A DNA stretch of 45,135 bases from Thermoleophilia bacterium. GTDB taxonomy: Bacteria > Actinomycetota > Thermoleophilia > Miltoncostaeales > Miltoncostaeaceae. Both the position numbers and the translations under genes were made by a program. The notes below the pieces were generated by a model that saw only the letters and a program-made list of their open reading frames with translations, had not been told where the DNA came from and searched no databases. The stretch covers positions 1 through 45,135 of the forward strand of contig JADGPF010000004.1 in NCBI GenBank assembly GCA_017882585.1. Reading direction: 5' to 3'. Of this stretch, positions 8,321 to 17,007 are shown in pieces; position 1 is the stretch's first letter, and each line of letters starts with the position of its first letter.

Positions 8321-9595
8321 CTAGCCCCGCTCGAGCGCTTCGGCGATCCGGTAGGCCATGCGGCTTTGCAGGGAAAACAGCTCGATGAAGCCGGGCGAGG
8401 CATGCTGCGAGAACGATGCGTCGGCATTGAAGGTCGCCAGGCTCTTGTCGTAGATCGCATAGGGCGACGTGCGCTTGGCGGCGCGGGCGCTGCCCTTGTA
8501 CAGGCGCATGGCGATCTCACCGGTGACCTTGCGGTTGACGTCGCGCATCAGCGCGTTCAGATTGGCCAGCAGCGGCTCGTACCAGAGCCCGTCGTAGACC
8601 AGCTGCGCCCAGAGACCGTCCAGCTGGGGCTTGAGGGCGTTCTGGCGCCCGGTGCACACGAGCTTCTCGAGCTCACGGTGGGCGGTCAGCAGCACCTCGG
8701 CGGCCGGCACCTCGTAGATGTCGCGCACCTTCAGGCCGACCACGCGATCCTCGATGTGGTCCACGATGCCCACGCCGTTGCGGCACGCGATCGCGGCGAC
8801 ACGCTGGATGAGCTCGACGAGCCCGTACTCGGTGCCGTCGACGCTGATCGGCAACCCTTCCCGAAATCCGATCACGACCTCCTCGACGCGGTCGGGCGCG
8901 CGGGTCGGCGGGGTCACCAATTCGAACAGGTCGTCCGGTGGCGCCTGGTCGAGATCCTCGATCATCCCGCCTTCGCTGGAGCGGCCCCACAAGTTGTCGT
9001 CGATCGAGTACGGACGCTCCACCGACGACGACACCGGGATGCCGTGCAGCTCGGCGTAGGCGATCTCCTCGTCACGCCCCATCTGCCACTCGCGCACGGG
9101 GGCGATGACCTTCAGTTCCGGGGCGAGGGTCGCCACCGTCGCCTCGATGCGGACCTGGTCGTTGCCCTTGCCGGTGCAGCCGTGGGCAATGGTGTCGGCG
9201 TTGAAGGCGCGGGCGGTCTCGACGGCGAGCTTGGCGAGCAGCGGACGCCCGAGGCTCGTAAACGGCGGGTACCCGCCCTGGTAACGGGCGTTGGCCAGGA
9301 TCGAGGGCCCGACGTATTCTTTGGCGAACTCGTCCTTGGCGTCCACCAGGATGGCCTCAAGCGCGCCAAGATTGCGTGCCTTGTCGAGCACCTGATCGAA
9401 ATCGTCGGCCGGCTGGCCGAGGTCGACGCACAGCGCGATCACCTCCGCGCCATACTCGTCCTGGATCCACTTGAGCATCACCGAGGTGTCGAGACCGCCG
9501 GAATACAGCAGCACGACCCGGTGGACATCCTCGGGACGGGCGATATACGAAGCGGATTGTGGTGCAACTTGCGCGTCAGTCACAAACGACCTCAT
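8321..9595 (-). CDS. argG: Argininosuccinate synthase
   Basis: Joins citrulline and aspartate with ATP to give argininosuccinate, the seventh step of arginine synthesis. The 424-residue protein carries the PP-loop YSGGLDTSVML at residues 31-41 and the conserved HGCTGKGNDQVRIE, FTSLGRPLLAKL and VDHIEDRVVGLKVRDIYE blocks. The ATG at 9595 is my choice; an in-frame GTG at 9583 and a TTG at 9622 are alternatives, and none has a clear Shine-Dalgarno sequence. The about 15 residues before RPEDVHRVVLLYSGG are not part of the conserved fold. It diverges from the RsbW-like gene. argH, the next pathway gene, does not follow; two propeller-like orphans do. Confidence 0.96.
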   Translation of the reverse strand: MRSFVTDAQVAPQSASYIARPEDVHRVVLLYSGGLDTSVMLKWIQDEYGAEVIALCVDLGQPADDFDQVLDKARNLGALEAILVDAKDEFAKEYVGPSILANARYQGGYPPFTSLGRPLLAKLAVETARAFNADTIAHGCTGKGNDQVRIEATVATLAPELKVIAPVREWQMGRDEEIAYAELHGIPVSSSVERPYSIDDNLWGRSSEGGMIEDLDQAPPDDLFELVTPPTRAPDRVEEVVIGFREGLPISVDGTEYGLVELIQRVAAIACRNGVGIVDHIEDRVVGLKVRDIYEVPAAEVLLTAHRELEKLVCTGRQNALKPQLDGLWAQLVYDGLWYEPLLANLNALMRDVNRKVTGEIAMRLYKGSARAAKRTSPYAIYDKSLATFNADASFSQHASPGFIELFSLQSRMAYRIAEALERG

Positions 9596-9723
9596 AGGTT
9601 GACAACACCGGGCCACCGGCAAGTCTAGAGGCGCCGCGCACGATTGGTTGCGACCCTGTAGCTTTCTTTCGTTTCGCGCCTGCCGATAGGATTTTCAGAG
9701 TCCTCCGACGAATCTTCGAGTAG

Positions 9724-10248
9724 ATGAACAGCGACGCCATCGAGTCTGCATTCCGTGTGCCCGCCACGCTGCGTTCGCTGACGTTCATCCGATGCGCGCT
9801 CGCGCTGGTGCTCGATCGTGAACCGTGGAGCCCTGAGGATGCCGGGCGGCTGCTCCTGGCGGCCAGCGAAGCGGTCTCCAACGCCATCGAGCACGGCTCG
9901 CCAGACGACGGCGGCCATATCGAGATCCAAGTGGTCGTGCGACGCGACGGCGCCACCCTCGTCATCACCGACGAGGGCAGCGGCGACGACGAGCCGCGCA
10001 TCGACCCGCACGCGACACCGCCCTCGCCAACGAGCCCCCGCGGGCGCGGGTTTCCGATCATGCGATCGCTGGCCGACGAGCTGACGGTGTCACGCGTCGG
10101 TTCGGGCACGCGCGTCACGATGCATTTCGCGGTGGAACCCGAGGCCGGTGACGACCCCGACCCCGAGGCGCCCGACGACGGTGCCGCGTCGCGTTCGGCC
10201 GGCGCCCCCGGCGACTTACTCCGCCTGAATCGCATCCAGGACGTTTAG
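9724..10248 (+). CDS. RsbW-like ATP-binding protein (anti-sigma factor kinase fold)
   Basis: A 174-residue GHKL-fold ATPase of the anti-sigma/serine kinase group (RsbW/SpoIIAB type). The N-box is EAVSNAIEHG at residues 49-58, G1 is DEGSGDD near residue 83, and G2 is PRGRGFPIMRSL near residue 105. These bind ATP-Mg in the family. An acidic, low-complexity tail (DDPDPEAPDDG) follows. Partner genes such as a sigma factor or STAS anti-anti-sigma protein are not adjacent, so the target is unknown. Its last 33 bp overlap the 3' end of the convergent permease gene. A TAGGAT at 9687-9692 is a possible -10; there is no good Shine-Dalgarno sequence. Confidence 0.85.
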   Translation: MNSDAIESAFRVPATLRSLTFIRCALALVLDREPWSPEDAGRLLLAASEAVSNAIEHGSPDDGGHIEIQVVVRRDGATLVITDEGSGDDEPRIDPHATPPSPTSPRGRGFPIMRSLADELTVSRVGSGTRVTMHFAVEPEAGDDPDPEAPDDGAASRSAGAPGDLLRLNRIQDV

Positions 10249-12735
10249 CCGCGCGGCGCGGCGCGCCGGCAGGATCGCGGCGATCACCCCGGCCACGCCG
10301 GCCAACACGAAGAACACGATCAGCGAGCCCCAGGGCACCGCGAGTGTGGTGATCAGCGAGACGCGCTCGACGATGACGATGCCGATGAACGCGCCGAGGA
10401 CCAGACCGACGACACCGCCGATCAACGCAACGATGATCGCCTCCCAGAGGATCATCAAGCGCGTCGACCATCGCGACATGCCGACGGCTCGCAAGAGCCC
10501 GATCTCCCGTGTGCGCTCGAAGATCGACAGTGCCAGTGTGTTGACGATCCCGAAGACCGCGATGATGATCGCCAGCCCGAGCAGCGTGTAGACCAGGTAC
10601 AGCAGTTGGTTGATCTGGGAGTTGACCTGATCCTTGTACTCGGACTTCGTCAGCACCGTGACATTCGGATACGCCGCGAGCGCGGCGGACACCGACTGCT
10701 TGGCCTTTTGCGGGGACATCCCGTCGGCGCCACGCGCCAGCACGATCGTGTCCTGCTGGGTGGAGAAGTTGCGCTCGTAGTCCGACAGGGAGATGAAGAA
10801 GTGGCCAAGGGTCGAGTCGGAGAAGATCGCCGCCACGCGAAGCGGCTGCACGCCAGTCTTGGCGAAGAACATCGGCAGCGTCGATCCGACGGTCAGGTGG
10901 TTGGACTTGGCGTAGTCCTCTTGCACGGCGATCGTGCCGGGCTGGGCGAGGTCCCGCAACGACCCCTGCTTGAGCCCCGGGTTGTACAGCTCGAGGATCG
11001 TCGCCGGGTTCACCCCGCCCACGGTCTGCACGTCCCGGTGCGTATCCCGGACCTCGCCCTCACGTAAGGGGCTGACCGCGACGATGCCGGGCGCGCCGGT
11101 GATCGCCGCCGCGGCCGCGGGCGTAAACGGCTGCTGGTTGGTGGCCTGGACGGCCACCTGCGCCAGCAGTCGCGCATCGAGCTGCCCCGCGAAGGTCGCA
11201 TACAGTGACGAGGCGAAGATCGTTGCCGCCGCGACCAGCGCGACGCCGATGGTGAGCGCGGTGGCCGTTTGGGCAGTGCGCGTGGGATTGCGCATCGCGT
11301 TCTGGCGCCCCAGACGGGCCGGGACCCGGCCGATCCAGACGAACGGTGCACCGATGACGCTCGCCAGTGGACGGGCGATCTGCCCGGTCAATAGCGCCGC
11401 GCCGATAAACAGCAACAGCGCCCCGAGGCCGAGCAGGGCGTACGGGTTCCCGAGGCCGCTGAACAGCCCCACGAGTACCAGCCCGACCCCGAGCGCCGTG
11501 ACCGCGATCGCGATCACCAAGCGCCGCAGCGAGCGGGTCCCGGCCTCGGTCACCTCGCGCATCGCGGCGATCGGCGGGATGCGGCTCGCGTGGATTGCCG
11601 GGCGCAGCGCCGCCGCGAGGGTCACCAAGATTCCGACGCCCATGGAGATGATGACCGTGCGGGCCTGCACCTGGATCGGGGCCCTCGGCAGGCTCGCGCC
11701 GATCAGATCGAACAGTTTCTCCAGCCCGATCGCGACCAGGATCCCGAACCCGACGCCGATCGCCGAGGCCACGACACCGATGATCAGCGCCTCGAGGACG
11801 ACCTCGCCCACGACGCTGCCGCGGGAGGCGCCGACGGCCCGCAGCAGCCCCACCTGGCGCGTGCGCTGGGCGATCGTGATCGAGAAACTGTTGAAGATGA
11901 TGAATGCGCCGACGAACAGCGAGATCCCGGCGAATACCAGCAGCACGTCGCGCAGGAGGCCGATGATCGAGTTGAACTGGTCGGTCGCCTGCCGGGTGGC
12001 GGCGGCCCCGGTGATGGCTTCATAGCCGGACGGAAGCACCGCCTGGACCCGGTGGGCGAGTACCGAGTCCAGGACGCCCTGGTTGCCGGTGACCCCGATC
12101 CGCGTGTACTGGCCCTCGAGGCCGAACACGCGCTGCGCCGTGGGCATCGTGAATCCGGTGAGCGTCGCGCCGAGCAGGTTGTCGCTCGTGCCGAACCGGA
12201 CCAGCCCGACGAGCGTGTACTGGCCCGACCCGGAAGGGGTAATGACCCGCACCTGCTGACCAAGGGCGAACTTCGCGGTGGCGGCGGTGTGCGTGTCGAT
12301 CACGACGTCGTTGGGCGCGGTCGGGGCGCGACCCGACACGAGACGCAAGGAGTTGAGCGACGGATCGTTGACCCACCCGAACCCGAGCGTCGGGGGCCCG
12401 GCGCGGCCGACCGCCTTGCCGTTGGTCCCAACGATTGTCGCGGTGCCGCCGATCGACCCGGCGGCCGTGGCAACGCCGTCGACCGCCTGGATCTTGGGCA
12501 GCAGGCTGGCCGGGACCGGCTGTCGCTGCGAATCGGAAACCGATGCGACGCCCTGGACCTGCACGGCCACACCGGCATCGACCTTGGCGAACAGGCTGTC
12601 GAATGCCTTGTTGATGGTGTCACCGAGCACGAACGCACCGCCGACGAAGCCCACGCCCAGGATGATCGCGAGCGAGATCAACACGAGCCGCAACGGGCTC
12701 GCGCGCAGATTGCGGTTGGCCATTCGCCAGATCAT
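10216..12735 (-). CDS. ABC transporter permease, FtsX/MacB type, duplicated
   Basis: An 839-residue membrane permease with the layout of lipoprotein or peptide exporters and FtsX-like mechanotransmitters. A first membrane helix (LVLISLAIILGVGFVGGAF) is followed by an extracytoplasmic MacB-type domain, then three helices near residues 265-390. A further helix near residue 425 and others start the second half, which has its own outer domain and a C-terminal three-helix FtsX core ending in IAAILPARRAARL. The motif VGLLRAVGASRG in the first half recurs as IGLLRAVGMSRW in the second, showing the duplication. It starts inside the stop of the ATPase gene (ATGA overlap), forming a two-gene exporter. 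The substrate is unknown. Confidence 0.92.
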   Translation of the reverse strand: MIWRMANRNLRASPLRLVLISLAIILGVGFVGGAFVLGDTINKAFDSLFAKVDAGVAVQVQGVASVSDSQRQPVPASLLPKIQAVDGVATAAGSIGGTATIVGTNGKAVGRAGPPTLGFGWVNDPSLNSLRLVSGRAPTAPNDVVIDTHTAATAKFALGQQVRVITPSGSGQYTLVGLVRFGTSDNLLGATLTGFTMPTAQRVFGLEGQYTRIGVTGNQGVLDSVLAHRVQAVLPSGYEAITGAAATRQATDQFNSIIGLLRDVLLVFAGISLFVGAFIIFNSFSITIAQRTRQVGLLRAVGASRGSVVGEVVLEALIIGVVASAIGVGFGILVAIGLEKLFDLIGASLPRAPIQVQARTVIISMGVGILVTLAAALRPAIHASRIPPIAAMREVTEAGTRSLRRLVIAIAVTALGVGLVLVGLFSGLGNPYALLGLGALLLFIGAALLTGQIARPLASVIGAPFVWIGRVPARLGRQNAMRNPTRTAQTATALTIGVALVAAATIFASSLYATFAGQLDARLLAQVAVQATNQQPFTPAAAAAITGAPGIVAVSPLREGEVRDTHRDVQTVGGVNPATILELYNPGLKQGSLRDLAQPGTIAVQEDYAKSNHLTVGSTLPMFFAKTGVQPLRVAAIFSDSTLGHFFISLSDYERNFSTQQDTIVLARGADGMSPQKAKQSVSAALAAYPNVTVLTKSEYKDQVNSQINQLLYLVYTLLGLAIIIAVFGIVNTLALSIFERTREIGLLRAVGMSRWSTRLMILWEAIIVALIGGVVGLVLGAFIGIVIVERVSLITTLAVPWGSLIVFFVLAGVAGVIAAILPARRAARLNVLDAIQAE

Positions 12736-13493
12736 CGTTCGGCGGCCGTGAGGCCCTTCATGCGGTCGAGGATCGAGGTCGGGGTCGGCGCGGCGAGCTC
12801 GTCGACGATCTTGCCGTCCGAAAGAAACACGACATCGTCCGAGTAGCTGGCCGCGTTCGGGTCGTGGGTGACCATCACGATCGTCTGCGAGAACTCGTCG
12901 ACGGCGCGGCGCATGAACGACAGCAGCTCGGCCGAGGAATGCGAGTCGAGCTGGCCGGTGGGCTCGTCGGCGAAGACGATCGCGGGCTGGCTGGCGAATG
13001 CGCGGGCCGCGGCGACGCGCTGTTGCTGGCCTCCCGAGAGCTCACCCGGCCGGTGGCGCAGACGGTCCTCGAGTTCCAGCGACGTGACGACCTGGTCGAG
13101 CCAGGCCTGGTCGACGTCGCGCCCGGCAATATCGAGTGGTAAGCGGATGTTCTCGAGCGCGGTCAGGGTCGGCAGCAGGTTGAACGCCTGGAAGATGAAG
13201 CCGACCTTGTCGCGCCGGACACCGGTGACGGCTTTCTCCCCCAGCGCGCTCAGCTCAACCTCTCCGATCCAGGTCGTCCCGGAGGTCAGGCGGTCGAGAC
13301 CCGCCATGCAGTGCATGAGTGTCGACTTGCCAGATCCGGAAGGGCCCATGATCGCGGTAAAGCGGCCGGCCGGAAACGCGCGCGTCACGCCGTCGAGCGC
13401 CCGAATCTCGGCATCGCCGGCACCGTAGATCTTGACCCCATCCTCGATCCGGGCGGCCGCTGCTTGGTCGATACTCGGTTCGGTCGTCGCCAT
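12732..13493 (-). CDS. ABC transporter ATP-binding protein, LolD/MacB type
   Basis: The 253-residue motor of the exporter pair. Walker A is GPSGSGKST at residues 50-58, then the Q-loop FIFQAFNLLPTLTALEN, the signature LSGGQQQR, Walker B IVFADEPTGQLD and the H-loop MVTHD. The combination NLLPTLTALEN plus LDS after Walker B is typical of the LolD/MacB/FtsE branch that partners with FtsX-like permeases. The ATG at 13493 has an AAGGAG Shine-Dalgarno sequence about 8 nt upstream. A promoter with a palindrome in its spacer lies 60-90 bp upstream, so the pair probably has its own regulated promoter rather than reading through from argD. Confidence 0.95.
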   Translation of the reverse strand: MATTEPSIDQAAAARIEDGVKIYGAGDAEIRALDGVTRAFPAGRFTAIMGPSGSGKSTLMHCMAGLDRLTSGTTWIGEVELSALGEKAVTGVRRDKVGFIFQAFNLLPTLTALENIRLPLDIAGRDVDQAWLDQVVTSLELEDRLRHRPGELSGGQQQRVAAARAFASQPAIVFADEPTGQLDSHSSAELLSFMRRAVDEFSQTIVMVTHDPNAASYSDDVVFLSDGKIVDELAAPTPTSILDRMKGLTAAER

Positions 13494-13553
13494 CTGGCCG
13501 CTCCTTGCCGGTGGCTGCCCCGCCGCGGGGTTGCTCGGGACATCCTCGGGGCG

Positions 13554-13582
13554 AGCGTAAGTGAGTGACTAATCACATACAA
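13554..13582 (-). promoter_or_regulatory. Promoter with palindromic operator before the ABC exporter genes
   Basis: On the minus strand a -35-like TTGTAT (13582-13577) and a -10-like TACGCT (13559-13554) are 17 bp apart. The spacer holds GTGACTAATCAC (13565-13576, + strand), a 12-bp palindrome with two mismatched positions, of the kind bound by TetR-type repressors. No dedicated regulator gene is adjacent. Confidence 0.4.
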
Positions 13583-13647
13583 GATGTCGTCCTGCGCGGC
13601 CCCCGGCGCCTACTTTGACATGCCCGACGATCCGGCGCTGAAACGCG

Positions 13648-14823
13648 TCAGGCGCTGAGCACCCTGCGCAGTGTCGACACCAGACCCGACAGGTCTTCGT
13701 CATCGATCACCAGCGGCGGCAGGAAGCGCAGCGTCTGGGCGGAGGTGTTGTTGATCAGGTACCCGGACTCGAGCATGGCCGCGGTGACCTCGGCCGCGCG
13801 AGGGTCAGGGAGATCGATGCCACACATCAGCCCGCGACCGCGGGCCTCGCGGACCAACCCGTCGTCGACGAGCCGCTCGAGCCCCTCCAGGAGCGCTGCA
13901 CCCTTGACCCGCACGGAGGCCTGCAGGCCCGGATCGGCGAGCACCTGGCAGCTGGCCAGCCCGGCCGCGCACGCCAGCGGGCTACCCGCGAACGTCGAGC
14001 CGTGGTCACCCGGCACGAACGTGGCGTCGATGCCCGGGCGGGCAGTGACCGCGCCGATCGGCACGCCGCCGCCGAGGCTCTTGGCCAGGCACATGACGTC
14101 CGGCTCGATGCCGACGTCCTGATAGGCGAACAGCGGACCGGTCCGCGACAGCCCGGTCTGGATCTCGTCGATCACCAGCAGCGCCCCGTGGCGATCCGCC
14201 AGCGCCCGCGCCAGCTGAAGCATCTCCACGGAGATCGGGTGCACCCCAACCTCACCCTGCACGATCTCCAGGAAGATCGCGCATGTGCGCGGGCCGACAG
14301 CCTCCTCGAGCGCCTCGAGGTCGTTGCGGCCGACGTGGTGGATGTCCGGCACCATCGGCATGAAGGCGATCTGCTTGTCGGGCTGGCCGGTCAGGGTCAG
14401 CGCACCGTAGGTGCGCCCGTGAAAGCCGTGTTCAAGGGCGACAACCTCGGGACGTCCCGGGCCGCCGTGCTTGCGCGCGAGCTTGAGCGCGGCCTCGTTG
14501 GCCTCGGCTCCGGAATTGCAGAAGAACACCCGGCCGCCCATGGAGTGGTCACGGATCCATTCGGCCAACTCGAGCATGGGCTCCGTGTAGTACAGGTTCG
14601 AGACATTGATCAGCCGCGCGGCCTGAGTGCAGATCGCCTCGACGACGTCTGGGTGGCAGTGACCGACGTTGATCATCGAGATCCCGGCCATGCAGTCGAC
14701 ATAGCGCCGGCCCTCGGCGGTATACAGTGACGCGCCGTCCCCGCGGACGAACAGCACCGGCTGCCGGCTGTAGTTGGCCATCAACGCCGCCTGCTCGCGC
14801 GCCATCCATGCCGGCGTCGTCAC
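13648..14823 (-). CDS. argD: Acetylornithine aminotransferase
   Basis: A PLP enzyme converting N-acetylglutamate semialdehyde and glutamate to N-acetylornithine and 2-oxoglutarate. The 391-residue protein shows SGAEANEAALKLARK near residue 104, VIDEIQTGLSRTG at 217-229 with the PLP-ring Asp219, and CLAKSLGGGVPIGA with the Schiff-base Lys248. The start is the GTG at 14823, overlapping the argB stop (GTGA); longer versions would run into argB. It is the last gene of the argCJBD run. Usual actinobacterial followers argF and argR are absent from this place. Confidence 0.95.
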   Translation of the reverse strand: MTTPAWMAREQAALMANYSRQPVLFVRGDGASLYTAEGRRYVDCMAGISMINVGHCHPDVVEAICTQAARLINVSNLYYTEPMLELAEWIRDHSMGGRVFFCNSGAEANEAALKLARKHGGPGRPEVVALEHGFHGRTYGALTLTGQPDKQIAFMPMVPDIHHVGRNDLEALEEAVGPRTCAIFLEIVQGEVGVHPISVEMLQLARALADRHGALLVIDEIQTGLSRTGPLFAYQDVGIEPDVMCLAKSLGGGVPIGAVTARPGIDATFVPGDHGSTFAGSPLACAAGLASCQVLADPGLQASVRVKGAALLEGLERLVDDGLVREARGRGLMCGIDLPDPRAAEVTAAMLESGYLINNTSAQTLRFLPPLVIDDEDLSGLVSTLRRVLSA

Positions 14824-15710
14824 GGCGTGATCTTGGTGCCGATGCCCGCCTCGGTAAACAACTCGATCAGCACCGTGTGCTCGACTCGGCCGTCGACGAT
14901 GTGCGCCGCGCCGACCCCGTGCGTGAGCGCATCCCGGACCGCGGTCAGCTTGGGCAGCATGCCGCCGCCGATCACACCCGCCCCCAACATGGCGTTCAAC
15001 TCGCCCAGCGTGCACTCGGAGACCAGCGAGTCCGGGTCGGCAGGGTCGGCCAGCAGACCCTGGACATCCGTCAGGAAGAGCACCTTGCGCGCGCGCAGCG
15101 CGCCGGCGAGACTCGCGGCGACCGCGTCCGCGTTGATGTTGTAGCTCTGTCCGTCCTCGTCGACACCCACCGAAGCGACGACCGGCACGAAGTCTGACAA
15201 CACCTCGAGCACCGTCGGATCGACGTGGTCGACCTTGCCGACAAACCCGATGTCGTGGCCGTTGGGCATCTGCTTGCTGGCCTGGATGAGTTGTCCATCG
15301 TCGCCCGCCAGCCCGACCGCGGCGACACCCGCAACGTGCAACTGCGCGACGATCTCCTTGTTGACCTTGCCGACGAGCACCATCTTGGCCAGTTCCATCG
15401 TCCGCTGGTCGGTCACGCGCAGGCCGTCGACAAAGCGCACGTCGATGCCCAGCAGGTCCGAGTAGCGGGAGATGTCGGGACCGCCGCCGTGCACGACGAC
15501 CGGGTTCATCCCGACCAGCTTCAATAGCGCGATGTCGCGCGCAAATGACGCCTTGAGCTCCGGGGCCACCATCGCGGCGCCGCCGTACTTGACGACCACC
15601 GTCGCCCCCGCGAAATCGCGGATGTACGGCAGGGCCTCCAGCAGGACGGCGACCCGGGTCGAGGTGTCCTGTGGGCCGGAGCCAGGTGATGCGGGATTCA
15701 CGATGTCCAT
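14820..15710 (-). CDS. argB: Acetylglutamate kinase
   Basis: Phosphorylates N-acetylglutamate, the second committed step of arginine synthesis. The 296-residue protein of the amino acid kinase fold has the phosphate-binding VVKYGGAAM near residue 39, VVVHGGGPDI near residue 72, and a C-terminal GAGVIGGGMLPKL block that binds nucleotide. An N-terminal helical stretch (TRVAVLLEALPYIRDF) matches the part used by arginine-sensitive hexameric enzymes for arginine binding, so feedback inhibition is plausible. It starts 73 nt after argJ, the only sizeable gap in the arg run, and overlaps argD by 4 bp. Confidence 0.96.
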   Translation of the reverse strand: MDIVNPASPGSGPQDTSTRVAVLLEALPYIRDFAGATVVVKYGGAAMVAPELKASFARDIALLKLVGMNPVVVHGGGPDISRYSDLLGIDVRFVDGLRVTDQRTMELAKMVLVGKVNKEIVAQLHVAGVAAVGLAGDDGQLIQASKQMPNGHDIGFVGKVDHVDPTVLEVLSDFVPVVASVGVDEDGQSYNINADAVAASLAGALRARKVLFLTDVQGLLADPADPDSLVSECTLGELNAMLGAGVIGGGMLPKLTAVRDALTHGVGAAHIVDGRVEHTVLIELFTEAGIGTKITP

Positions 15711-15783
15711 TCGGTGCGGGAGATTATCGCGCCGCGACGCCGGGCGTCGATCGTCGGCCCGCGCGTCGACCCGCAGCGGGGGC

Positions 15784-17007
15784 CTAGGTGTGGTACTCGG
15801 CGTTGAGCGTGACGTAGGCGTGGGTGAGGTCTGACAGCCACAGGTCGTACTCGCCCGTGCCCCGCCCCAGGGCGACCGCGATATCGTATTCGGCCTGTTC
15901 CATCACCGCAGCGGCGGCGGGGTCGTCGAGCGCGATGGCGTCGAGCCAGACCCCCAACTCGGCCGGGGCGCCCGGCGAGCGCGCCAGCGCCATCCCGACC
16001 GCTTGGGAGATCCGGCCCCAGTTCGGGTCGCGTCCGAAGATTGCCGTCTTCACGAGGGGCGACTCGGCAATCGCTCGGGCGACGGCCTCGGCCTCGGCAT
16101 CGTCGCGGGCGGTCCGCACCGTCAGGTGCACGGCGTGCTCGGCGCCTTCGCCGTCCTTGACCATCTGGATTGCCGCCCAGCGACAGACCGCCCGCAGGCA
16201 ATCGGCGAACCTCGCCAGATCCTCGCCGCCCAGCGGCGCGCCGGTGCCGCTCGCGAACACCAGCAGCGTATCGCTCGGGCTCATCTGACCGTCGACGCTG
16301 ATGCGGTTGAAACTCTCGGCCCCGGCACGCTCGGTCGCCACCCGGAGATCGTCGGGCGCGAGCGCGGCGTCGGTCGTCACGTAGGCGAGCATCGTCGCCA
16401 TGGTCGGCCGGATCATCCCGGCACCCTTGGCGGCGATCCCGAGCGTGACCTCGCCCCCCGCCAGCAGGACGCGAAACGCGCCGCCTTTGAGCAGCCGGTC
16501 GGTGGTGCAGATCGCCTGGTTGAAGCGCTGCCCGCCGTCGGGACCGAGTTGGCCGCAGGCCTCGCGGATGGCCGCCGGAATCTTTTGCATGTCGAGCCGC
16601 TCGCCGATCACGCCGGTGCTCGAGACGGCGACCTGCGCGATGCCCAGACCCAGTTCGGTCGCGGTCAGCTCCGCCATCCGGCGGGCGTCCTCCTCGCCGC
16701 CCGACCCGGTCGACGCGTTGGCGATGCCCGCGTTGACAACGACCGCCTGGAAGCCGTCGCGGCCGTGTGTGCGGTTGAGACGGACCGGCGCGGATGGCAG
16801 CGCATTGGCCGTATCAAGGAGCCAGGACACCACCGGGCCCGTCGCGCTCAGGACGCCAAGATCGAGATCCCCCGACGCCTTGAGGCCACAGGCGACCCCC
16901 GCAGCGACGAACCCGTCCGGGCTGGTGACCGACCCGTTCTGGATCGGGGCGAGCCCGACCGGCGCGTCCAACCAGTCGGAGCGCAGGATCGGGGTGAACC
17001 CGCTCAT
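15784..17007 (-). CDS. argJ: Glutamate N-acetyltransferase / amino-acid acetyltransferase
   Basis: Bifunctional or monofunctional ornithine acetyltransferase that recycles the acetyl group from acetylornithine to glutamate. The 407-residue precursor contains the self-cleavage site in KGAGMIRPTMATMLAY: cleavage between Ala204 and Thr205 makes Thr205 the nucleophile of the beta chain. Upstream, VVVNAGIANASTG and downstream NRISVDGQMSPSDTLL are conserved family blocks, and GRDPNWGRI lies near the C-terminus. It overlaps argC by 4 bp (ATGA). Whether it also takes acetyl-CoA cannot be told by eye. Confidence 0.96.
   Translation of the reverse strand: MSGFTPILRSDWLDAPVGLAPIQNGSVTSPDGFVAAGVACGLKASGDLDLGVLSATGPVVSWLLDTANALPSAPVRLNRTHGRDGFQAVVVNAGIANASTGSGGEEDARRMAELTATELGLGIAQVAVSSTGVIGERLDMQKIPAAIREACGQLGPDGGQRFNQAICTTDRLLKGGAFRVLLAGGEVTLGIAAKGAGMIRPTMATMLAYVTTDAALAPDDLRVATERAGAESFNRISVDGQMSPSDTLLVFASGTGAPLGGEDLARFADCLRAVCRWAAIQMVKDGEGAEHAVHLTVRTARDDAEAEAVARAIAESPLVKTAIFGRDPNWGRISQAVGMALARSPGAPAELGVWLDAIALDDPAAAAVMEQAEYDIAVALGRGTGEYDLWLSDLTHAYVTLNAEYHT

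Noticed and set aside
11590-12846. Plus-strand frame across the ABC permease
   Set aside because: Antisense to a clearly conserved permease; low-complexity charged sequence.
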